A stretch of 12,841 nucleotides of DNA. Source: Bacteroidales bacterium UBA1757 (GTDB lineage Bacteria; Bacteroidota; Bacteroidia; Bacteroidales; UBA1402). Below, in pieces: positions 1-6,279 of this stretch. Every line of letters starts with the position of its first letter. Positions within the stretch are counted from its first letter, which is position 1. A program made the translations under genes and the position numbers. Where the stretch lies: assembly GCA_002315625.1 (NCBI GenBank), contig DCHH01000022.1, forward strand, positions 1 to 12,841, given 5' to 3'. The notes under the pieces were generated by a model, which saw only the letters and a list, made by a program, of their open reading frames with translations, did no database searches and was not told where the DNA came from.

Positions 1-60
1 TTCCTTGCTGCAGGCCGCGAGCAATACAAGGGCCGCTGCGATAAGTATGATTTTCTTCAT
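1..60 (-). CDS. Lipoprotein, N-terminal fragment (gene continues off left edge)
   Basis: The first 20 codons of a minus-strand gene starting at ATG 60-58. They encode a Lys-Lys n-region, a hydrophobic Ile/Leu/Ala/Val core and the lipobox LLAAC with Cys at residue 17, followed by Ser-Lys-Glu. This is a typical signal peptidase II signal, so the product should be an exported lipoprotein. The start lies 20 nt beyond the stop of the 491-aa gene, which suggests the same operon. The DNA is almost identical to the signal-peptide DNA of that neighbour. The mature domain is outside the window; another fimbrillin/FISUMP protein is the natural guess but cannot be seen here. Confidence 0.8.
   Translation of the reverse strand, partial: MKKIILIAAALVLLAACSKE
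9..60 (-). repeat. Signal-peptide DNA repeat, copy 1
   Basis: A 52-bp stretch matching 1505-1556 with only two mismatches (positions 42 and 50). It covers the start codon through the lipobox Cys codon of the partial gene. Similarity stops abruptly at the codon after the Cys and just upstream of the ATG. Confidence 0.85.
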
Positions 61-80
61 CTCTCTCAAGTATTTTGTTA

Positions 81-1556
81 CTATTCCTGAACACAACGGA
101 CGGATAAACCGCCCGAGCGAAAGGCAAATTCGTTTATTGCCGGGGTGGAATCTATACGGAATTGTAAGGTGTATGTGAAGTATACGCTTTCATGTGTTGA
201 TGTCCAATAATAGGCATCGGAGTTGCGCTTCAACCCTTTGCCATCGTAATTATAGAGTACACCGGCAGCAGGAAGGAATACGCCACTGGTTGGAGTTGCT
301 GTTGAACTGCCGTCGAAATACCTCCCTTTCATTCCACAATGTACGCCACTTCCGTCCTGCAGCGTTGCAACTGTGTGGTTTCCCATCAATGCCCATATCT
401 CTCCGTCAGTTGGAACACGCCATCCATCTGGACAAGGATCGTATGCTGTCTTGCTTGATGACCACAGTGTTAGATTTGCAGGGGATTTGCCATTATACCA
501 GTTCCAGGGGGAGATGGCATTTTTATAGAATTTTTCGGCATCGGAGGCAGTCGGAATAGTAGAGATAGGCCCATCGACAATATTATCACCTGATGGATAT
601 GAAGCATCTTCATAATCAGTATCCTTGTAACCCTGCCCGTCTTTCCTGCCCCACTGGTACAACTTGCCGTATGTATAACCTTTGTATTCTCCATTTGCAG
701 GCTCGTATCCGCAGTTAACAGGGGCCCAGACGGTAGTTGTAGCCGGATCCCCGGTCGTAATTGATGTTGGTTGAGCATCGGTTCCTGGATAATCATATTT
801 CAAAGGCATATTCAGAACCTGGCCGTTCACGAAAGTCCGTGCACTGGTCGTCGTACGGGTGCAAATTAGTGCCGGCGTTTCTCCGGTTCCATAGACCTTC
901 GCTTCAATGTTTCTGCTTCCTGCAGGAAGGATGATGAAGAAAGGCATAGTCTCGTTACCTGTGTTGTTCTTTACTCCATCCGTACAGGTCAGTGTGTATG
1001 ACACCTCAGGGCTGGCTGACTTGTCAGTGACTACAATTTTACCTATCGTGACGTCAGCATACAGGTTCAACCTCAATGCGGCATTCACAGCGGTCAGGGC
1101 GAAGGCATCGCCAACAGTGCATCCGCTGGCCGTGAACTTCATCATGTCGTGTGGAATAGCCTCGGTGGCGGAATAAGTCTGGGTGGTGAGATCAGGGTCC
1201 GTGACGGGGAACTGAACGTCGAAGGTGGTGCCGTCCTCGGGCATCGTGCCCTCGAAGGTGGCAGTTGCCGAGCCGGCGCCGCTCTTGAGCGTGAACTCGG
1301 CGGATGCCTCTCCCACCTTGACAAGAATCTTGTCTCCGGTCTCCCACTTGAAGTTGACCTTGTCCTTGTCTTCTCCGGAGGTGACCAGTTCTGAACTGAC
1401 CTTCGTCTGATTGCCAGTACCCACTGTAAGAGTCACCTTCTGCCCCTTCACGAATGAATTCCCATCGACAACAGCGGGGGACTGCTTGTCTATGTCCGAA
1501 ACATTGCAGGCCGCGAGCAATACAAGGGCCGCTGCGAAAAGTATGGTTTTCTTCAT
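81..1556 (-). CDS. Fimbrillin-like lipoprotein with C-terminal FISUMP domain (491 aa, type C)
   Basis: A predicted surface lipoprotein. The frame is open upstream to 1736, but the start at ATG 1556 is chosen because it gives a clean signal peptide (MKKTIL, hydrophobic core, LLAAC, Cys17) and a 10-nt gap from the preceding gene. Residues ~35-255 are a fimbrillin-like beta-rich region with TKV near 51-53, FKWETGDKI at 69-77 and FFIILPAG at 206-213. Residues ~276-491 are a FISUMP domain: VWAPVNCGY (276-284), KLYQWGRK (298-305), YDPCPDGWRVP (372-382), YYWTST (449-454) and a terminal SVRCVQE. It has no WSWHIW module. The 531-aa protein at 3456-5051 is a clear paralogue (shared FKWE-GD, TFDVQ-PV, PDL, TIGKI-VT). 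Attachment to the cell surface and a role as an adhesin or pilus subunit are inferred from family; the ligand is unknown. Confidence 0.88.
   Translation of the reverse strand: MKKTILFAAALVLLAACNVSDIDKQSPAVVDGNSFVKGQKVTLTVGTGNQTKVSSELVTSGEDKDKVNFKWETGDKILVKVGEASAEFTLKSGAGSATATFEGTMPEDGTTFDVQFPVTDPDLTTQTYSATEAIPHDMMKFTASGCTVGDAFALTAVNAALRLNLYADVTIGKIVVTDKSASPEVSYTLTCTDGVKNNTGNETMPFFIILPAGSRNIEAKVYGTGETPALICTRTTTSARTFVNGQVLNMPLKYDYPGTDAQPTSITTGDPATTTVWAPVNCGYEPANGEYKGYTYGKLYQWGRKDGQGYKDTDYEDASYPSGDNIVDGPISTIPTASDAEKFYKNAISPWNWYNGKSPANLTLWSSSKTAYDPCPDGWRVPTDGEIWALMGNHTVATLQDGSGVHCGMKGRYFDGSSTATPTSGVFLPAAGVLYNYDGKGLKRNSDAYYWTSTHESVYFTYTLQFRIDSTPAINEFAFRSGGLSVRCVQE
1505..1556 (-). repeat. Signal-peptide DNA repeat, copy 2
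   Basis: The partner of the 52-bp repeat at 9-60 (50 of 52 positions identical by eye), covering codons 1-17 of the 491-aa lipoprotein. The protein sequences diverge immediately after the lipidated Cys. Confidence 0.85.
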
Positions 1557-1566
1557 TTTCTTTCTT

Positions 1567-3434
1567 TTATTCTTTAAGACAACGCACGGAATTGCCACTT
1601 CCACGGTAGGAGAGGCCCATCGTGCTGACGTAATTAAACTTGTGGAAATATAATATGGATGCGGCGTCGGTTGTAGGCGTACAGGACCAATAAGAGGCTG
1701 AATTACCGACATTTTGCAGGTGATCGCTGTTGCCACGAGTACCGGTGCCAGGATACCAGATGGTGCCAGTACCGAGTTTTTCGTCTGTCAAACCAAAGTC
1801 CATTCCTTTATTTGTCTCGTCCCAATCGGAAGTTGAAATCCAATCGATTTTTTTGAAGGCCTTTGACCAGACGCCATTGTATTTGACATATCCATCACCG
1901 TCGGGAACACGGTAGCCGACAGGACAAGGATCGTAAATTGATTTAGTACTTGACCACAATTTATCATTCTTATAAGAAGAAAAAGATGTACAATACCAAT
2001 CATAAGGATCGGATTCGTTCTTCAAGAATGTTGTGGGATTGGCTATTGAATATGCAAGTGTAATATTATCAATCAGATGAGAAGATGCATCTTCAGCAGA
2101 AGGCCAAGACAAGGTCGAGGCGGCAATAGTATCACCTGAAATGCTGGACGAGCTCAGGAACGGATCCTTCCTTCCCCACTGATACAGAAGTCCGAGAGCT
2201 CCAACCTGACCTTTTTCAGCGGATGTTGCGCCGAGGTTTCGGTCCATCATAGTGCCGGCAGAGTTGTTGTAAACCTGGTCTGAAGGTTTGTCAGTAAGCC
2301 AGATGTGCCAGCTCCAGAGTATCTTGCCGGAAGCATCTTTTGCAGCAATAACGGCATTTCCCTCTTTAAATGAGTCATTCGTGCTGAAGATTAAGTAGCT
2401 ATCATCCTTATATGAACCAACAGTCTTGATTAGACTTCCTGCGGAAGGTGCTGTGTCAGTGCCGAAAGATTCCCAGAGGACGGAAACAGTAGAAACTGTG
2501 CCGACTGATGTGCTTGAATTTCCTTGTACAGTCTTGAACTTGTAGTTTCCGGTCGCGGATACGATGTAGCTGTTGGCGGTGCCGTCATAGCATAAATCTG
2601 TTACTGGGTTGTAACTAATCTCTTTCACAACAGCACTTCCTGCTGTGACAGAGACTGCTTCGTTGATGGTCATATTCAGGTACAAATCGTCGCTGAATGT
2701 GACTTTCACACTCAAGTCACTCGCTGCATACTCCGCAGGAGGAAGCATTATGTAGAAATTTACGCCTGACTCTGAGAGCGCAACATAAGGAGAAGCTACG
2801 CTGAGCGTCACTGTTTTAGAACTTCCTCCGGAAACGGCATAGGAAGAACTCGGATTTACAGTGAATGAACCAGCAAGGTTCTTTGCTGCCGAAATGACGC
2901 TTATGCTTTTAACAAGATCTGTTTCCAAGCCCTTGACGGTGAGCTTGAGGACGCCCATAGGGTTGCTCAAGTTGATGCCGTCAATGATGCTGCCGGTGCC
3001 GATGGAAGGGTATGCGTTCTCCGCAAGGCCGTTTGCTACGTAGGTCTGGGTTGCTGGCATATCGACGGAGAATGAACCTGAGTCATATGTCCAGCTTCCG
3101 CCGCACCATCCGTAGAGTTCTGTCGCGTCCGTGATGGAAGCGTCAATTGTTCCTTCGAATGTGCCTGTCGCAGTCCCGGCGCCGGACTTGAGATTTAACT
3201 CGGCCGCCGCCACAGACCCGCTCTGGGGTACGATGTTCAATTTGTCATTTGCAGACCAGGTGAGAGCGCCTCCGCTGACGTTGGTCTTTGTCTGGGCAGA
3301 GCCGGCTGTGATTGTCACCTGCCTGGGTTTGCCTGAAGGCTTGATCTGGTCCTGGGACTGTTCTATGCTCTTTTCGCAAGATGATGCTCCCGCCAATACT
3401 GTCATCAAGGGAAAAAATATAGTATTTTCTTCAT
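1567..3434 (-). CDS. Fimbrillin-like/WSWHIW/FISUMP lipoprotein with apparent N-terminal frameshift (type A, ~622 aa if restored)
   Basis: The body of this gene is intact from about 3408 to the TAA at 1567, but the natural start is in another frame. From ATG 3434 the DNA reads MKKILYFFP and then TGA. Adding one base in the T6 run (A6 at 3412-3417 on the plus strand) joins this to LMTVLAGASSC, giving a textbook lipoprotein signal with Cys20. An in-frame ATG 12 nt further upstream (3443) is an alternative start. In restored numbering, ~30-280 is fimbrillin-like, with LTWSANDKL near 58-66 and FYIMLPP near 227-233. The WSWHIW module spans ~286-381, with the motif at 374-379. FISUMP runs from MMDRNLGA and YQWGRKDP (418-425) through YDPCPVGYRVP (~501-511) and YWS to the terminal SVRCLKE. 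It is probably a surface lipoprotein in the same operon. As read, it would not be exported unless the frame is restored. Confidence 0.8.
2293..2580 (-). repeat. WSWHIW module, type A copy in frameshifted gene
   Basis: A protein-level repeat from NSYIV to WSWHIWLTD, containing the block GNSSTSVG. The DNA encoding WSWHIW (around 2299-2316) is conserved in the three other copies. The related copies are at 8689-8994, 7156-7539 and 10929-11360. Confidence 0.75.
3412..3417. other. A6 tract at the frameshift site
   Basis: Six consecutive A on the plus strand (T6 in the coding direction), directly followed in coding sense by CCC. One extra T here would fuse the MKKILYFF start to the lipobox-containing frame. 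The site may be a slippage or phase-variation point, a true inactivating deletion, or a homopolymer sequencing error; the sequence alone cannot decide. Confidence 0.6.
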
Positions 3435-3455
3435 TTTGTTCATTGGGTTGAGTGA

Positions 3456-5051
3456 TTACCAATTGCTGATATTCGATAATGTTCCTCCTGTTACCGATGT
3501 TGGACTTGGTTCAACCTTCACGCAACGGACAGAATATGCCTCGGTGCGGTTTCTTGCATATGTTTTTACTGCTGCATCCGTGTGGCCGAAACTCATTCGA
3601 TATGCAAATCCGGCTATCAAACCATCCGGTGCTGTCGAAGATGACCAATAGTAACCTGCTTCGCCTCTGAAACAGAACCTGTATTCTCCGTCATTGGCGG
3701 TGGCTGCTTTTGTGCTGCTTTCAGGTTCAGTGTCCGACTCTTCCGGCCAATAATTTACGGAAACGGCTCCTCCGGTCTGCAGAAATACTGAAGGCATGTT
3801 TGCAGAATAGGTATGGCTTCCTGAAAAGAACCTGCCTGCCTTTCCGTCGACTGCAGCAGAAGTCCAGGATGACTTGTTGGCAATCAGAGCTGTAAACATA
3901 TCCCTGCTCGGTATTACCCATCCGTCCGGGCAGGGATTGCCGATTCCGCTCGTCCCTGCGGGATCTGTCACGGGCCATGACTGGAGCTGATATTTGGCAG
4001 GGTCCTCTTCACCTACTCCTACGCGGTTCGTATACCAGTCATATGGCGGCTGGGGGATAGTGTTGATGAACACAATCTTATATAACTTGGCGTCTTCCGG
4101 ATTCTTGTTCTGACCATCGGCATCAAAAGTGGCCGTGACAAATTCCTGTGCTTCTTCTGAATGATATCCATAGTAGCCTCCACCTACCTTTCTGCCCCAT
4201 TGGTACAGTTTGCCATAATCATAGTCGCTGCTGTAGCCGCAATTGACCGGTGCCCACCAAATATCTCCGACTTTTGAGGGCATCAGAGTGGTATAGCCGT
4301 CATAAACCGGGGGGACAGGCATATTCTTTATCTTGCCGGCCTCGAAGGCGTTCCTCGAAGAAGTGTTGTCAAAACCGCAGACATATTCAGGCGTAGTCTT
4401 GTTGTCATACACGGCGACGCCGAAATTGTATGTACCTGCAGGTACAACGAGCATAATAGGGCTTGCATCCGCCTGGTGGAGTCCTGGTTTGAATCCGGAG
4501 CTTCCACAATTCAATGTATAGCTGTCCGAAGTGGAATAATTGGTCACGATAATTTTTCCGATCGTCTTCTCGCCATACAGATTCAGCCGAAGCGCTGAGT
4601 ACTGGGCTTCCAGAGTGATGTCACTCTCAAGTGTGCAGTCTTCTGCCTTGAAGAACATCTCGTCGTGAGGGAGTTTTCCGGCTGAGTAATCCTGCTCCGA
4701 CAGATCGGGTTCCTCCACCGGATACTGAACGTCGAAAGTATCTCCTGCTTCGGGCATTTCGCCATAGAACTGAGCGGATGACCCGCCGACTCCGGAATAG
4801 AGGGTGAAGACTGCCGGCTCAGAGCCGTCCACCGTCACCGCAATCTGGTCTCCGGATTCCCACTTGAAATTTACCTTGCCGGTGGTTTTGTCATAGGAAC
4901 TGCCAACTTTTGTCTCATTTCCGGCATCCACGGTGATACAGACCTTCTGCCCTTTCGTGAACGCAGTCTGACTAATCTTCGGATCCGGATCTGAAATGCT
5001 GCAGGATGCGAGGATTACACATAATGCAGCTGAACGGATAAACCTTTTCAC
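3456..5051 (-). CDS. Fimbrillin-like lipoprotein with C-terminal FISUMP domain (531 aa, type C)
   Basis: A predicted surface lipoprotein. The start is GTG at 5051: no in-frame ATG precedes it, and the peptide it opens (MKRFIRSAAL, core, ILASC, Cys17) is a proper lipoprotein signal. Residues ~33-245 are fimbrillin-like: TKV at 47-49, FKWESGDQI at 62-70, DTFDVQYPV at 104-112, TIGKIIVT at 163-170, MLVVPAG at 200-206. FISUMP covers ~264-512: WWAPVNCGY (265-273), GKLYQWGRK (280-288), NPCPDGWVIPS (372-382, with Asn replacing the usual Tyr-Asp), YYWSS (467-471) and SVRCVKVE (507-514). About 17 residues follow the usual VRC terminus (PSPTSVTGG onward, ending in Trp), which paralogues lack. It is a paralogue of the 491-aa protein. 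The start lies 11 nt beyond the small ORF at 5063-5203, so translational coupling is possible. Confidence 0.87.
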   Translation of the reverse strand: MKRFIRSAALCVILASCSISDPDPKISQTAFTKGQKVCITVDAGNETKVGSSYDKTTGKVNFKWESGDQIAVTVDGSEPAVFTLYSGVGGSSAQFYGEMPEAGDTFDVQYPVEEPDLSEQDYSAGKLPHDEMFFKAEDCTLESDITLEAQYSALRLNLYGEKTIGKIIVTNYSTSDSYTLNCGSSGFKPGLHQADASPIMLVVPAGTYNFGVAVYDNKTTPEYVCGFDNTSSRNAFEAGKIKNMPVPPVYDGYTTLMPSKVGDIWWAPVNCGYSSDYDYGKLYQWGRKVGGGYYGYHSEEAQEFVTATFDADGQNKNPEDAKLYKIVFINTIPQPPYDWYTNRVGVGEEDPAKYQLQSWPVTDPAGTSGIGNPCPDGWVIPSRDMFTALIANKSSWTSAAVDGKAGRFFSGSHTYSANMPSVFLQTGGAVSVNYWPEESDTEPESSTKAATANDGEYRFCFRGEAGYYWSSSTAPDGLIAGFAYRMSFGHTDAAVKTYARNRTEAYSVRCVKVEPSPTSVTGGTLSNISNW

Positions 5052-5062
5052 GGCAGATGTGT

Positions 5063-5203
5063 TTACCAGCTTCCATCGGTGCTTTGCATTGAGCCGAGAG
5101 CGACACCAAGCTTCGGCTCCCCGCTGATGCCGAAGAAGACCGAACTTGTTTCATCAGTTCTAACGAGTTCCAGAACGGGATTGACGTAATTGCTGTTTTC
5201 CAT
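5063..5203 (-). CDS. Small ORF, 46 aa, unknown function
   Basis: ATG at 5203, TAA at 5065-5063. The product begins MENSNYVNPVLELVRTDE and ends GSMQSTDGSW. It has no signal peptide or membrane segment, so if made it would be cytoplasmic or unexported. Support for coding: strong preference for G in codon position 1, an A-rich start context, and tight spacing (11 nt) before the GTG of the 531-aa lipoprotein. I recognise no family. Alternatives are a leader peptide that couples translation to the next gene, or the degraded middle of a lost gene, since an apparent FISUMP remnant lies just upstream. Confidence 0.45.
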   Translation of the reverse strand: MENSNYVNPVLELVRTDETSSVFFGISGEPKLGVALGSMQSTDGSW

Positions 5204-5239
5204 TGATAAAAGATTTTGTGTTTATATATATTGCTGTGT

Positions 5240-5266
5240 TTATTCCTGTACGCAACGGTCAGAAGC
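5240..5266 (-). pseudogene. Remnant of a FISUMP C-terminus
   Basis: In the coding direction this reads ASDRCVQE and then TAA, matching the conserved FISUMP ending (SVRCVQE in the 491-aa gene). About 19 of the last 24 bases agree with that gene. An in-frame stop lies only three codons upstream, so no domain remains. It sits in the only sizeable spacer of the block (5204-5321), which also holds a 12-base string shared with the leader of the first gene. I read it as a deletion scar of a former FISUMP gene; the shortness of the match keeps confidence low. Confidence 0.4.
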
Positions 5267-5289
5267 ATGAGTTTACATGATCCCTTGTT

Positions 5290-5302
5290 CATTGTTATAT
5301 TA
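5290..5302 (-). other. Leader-like string shared with upstream end of operon
   Basis: The plus-strand 12-mer atattattgcgt lies at about 5296-5307 here and again at 12760-12771, where it overlaps the start codon of the 935-aa gene. Here it lies just after the stop of the 314-aa gene, followed in coding sense by a short ATG frame at 5292. It may be the 5' edge of the same lost gene whose 3' edge is at 5240-5266. The rest of spacer 5204-5321 shows only AT-rich sequence and no recognisable Bacteroidota promoter (TAnnTTTG). Confidence 0.3.
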
Positions 5303-5321
5303 TTGCGTCTATATATGTGTG

Positions 5322-6266
5322 TTACAGTGCTGTAACTTCTGTCCAGGATATGAATTCCGTAGGCCCGCCCGCGGACGACACTGCGATACCCGTATCGTTG
5401 ACGGTCATGTAGCTCGTGTTGCCCGCCGTCAGTGTGATGCCCGTGACATTTACGGCGTATCTCTTGCTGCTTGTCTCCAGCACTATAAGCGCCTTTTTCC
5501 CCAGTGTCTGGGGAATGACGATGAAGGTCTCATCCCAAGTCCCTATTATCTCTTCCGCTGAAGCAATTGTCTGGTTAAGATTAAGATAGTATGTGGCCGT
5601 CTTCGAAGTCGCCCCCCAGGTGAATGAGGGAGCCGACCCGCTGCAGTTGACCGTGCAGGTCGCATTGGTGCCGAACTGGCTCAACTGAACGTACTTGACC
5701 GTCTCTCCCACAAAACCTGTCCCGGTCTTGAAACGTATGGCTGCCAGAGGATGGTAGAATTTGAGCGGCGCAGAGACTTTCCCCGAAGACAACACACCGG
5801 TCCCCTCATACCATCCGAAAAGCAGGTCGGGAAGTCCTGAAGGGTCCACCTTCTTTATATCATAGGTGAAAGAAACGGTCTTCGATGATCCTGTCGGCCC
5901 TGTAAGGTCTCCGCGGGTGATGATGGTATTTCCGGAGAAATCATAAGGGGCCAGGGCGTAGAAGCTCAAGTTCATGTTGTTTACCCAGCTGAAAGGGGAC
6001 GCCATGGTCCACGCTCCGGAAGTGTAATTCACTTTGGAATAGTCCCGGTAAACACCTGAACCGGACGACACTTTCACCCCGAACGACGTATATGTCTTAA
6101 GGAAGTCCTCGTTGTTGCCTATAGGGCAGGCTTTTGTGCTTGCTCCCCAGCCCGGTTCTATCCCCATCTCCACGCTGAACGCCATCTGCTGCATCCCTTG
6201 GGGATTCTGCTTGCTGCAGGAGATGAGGAGGGATAAAAAGGATATTATAATTATTAATCTTTTCAT
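5322..6266 (-). CDS. Fimbrillin family lipoprotein without FISUMP domain (314 aa)
   Basis: The start at ATG 6266 is chosen over longer readings because it yields MKRLIIIISF, a hydrophobic core and LLISC with Cys17, and leaves 13 nt after the previous stop. The whole mature protein is a fimbrillin-like (Mfa-like) unit of usual family length: STKAC at 43-47, WTMASPFSWV at 86-95 followed by FYALAPYDF (102-110), PDLLFGWYEG (146-155), LKFYHPLAAIRFK (168-180) and FIVIPQTLG (248-256). These blocks align with the N-terminal regions of the 1221-aa and 935-aa proteins (W..., APD, DLMCGYY, HFSHLLSAIRF, VLPQTFG). It ends at TEVTAL with no C-terminal head domain. In fimbrillin systems such a protein could be a shaft, anchor or stand-alone surface subunit; which one is not visible. 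Confidence 0.85.
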   Translation of the reverse strand: MKRLIIIISFLSLLISCSKQNPQGMQQMAFSVEMGIEPGWGASTKACPIGNNEDFLKTYTSFGVKVSSGSGVYRDYSKVNYTSGAWTMASPFSWVNNMNLSFYALAPYDFSGNTIITRGDLTGPTGSSKTVSFTYDIKKVDPSGLPDLLFGWYEGTGVLSSGKVSAPLKFYHPLAAIRFKTGTGFVGETVKYVQLSQFGTNATCTVNCSGSAPSFTWGATSKTATYYLNLNQTIASAEEIIGTWDETFIVIPQTLGKKALIVLETSSKRYAVNVTGITLTAGNTSYMTVNDTGIAVSSAGGPTEFISWTEVTAL

Positions 6267-6279
6267 ATTTCCGGAATAA

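Noticed and set aside
194..559. 121-codon plus-strand open frame
   Set aside because: Lies opposite the FISUMP region of the 491-aa gene, where conserved motifs are encoded on the minus strand; a shadow frame.
1557..1736. N-terminal extension of the 491-aa gene to 1736
   Set aside because: It would bury the lipoprotein signal 60 residues inside the protein and overlap the conserved C-terminus of the preceding gene.
3435..3462. TTG start at 3462 for the frameshifted gene
   Set aside because: It gives an Asn/Glu/Gln-rich N-terminus with no usable signal peptide and overlaps the stop of the 531-aa gene. The one-base frameshift explains the region better.
4972..5292. 106-codon minus-strand frame starting at ATG 5292
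   Set aside because: Overlaps the 5' 80 nt of the 531-aa gene in another frame and has no family features. Part of it is the alternate-frame reading of the small ORF and the FISUMP remnant.
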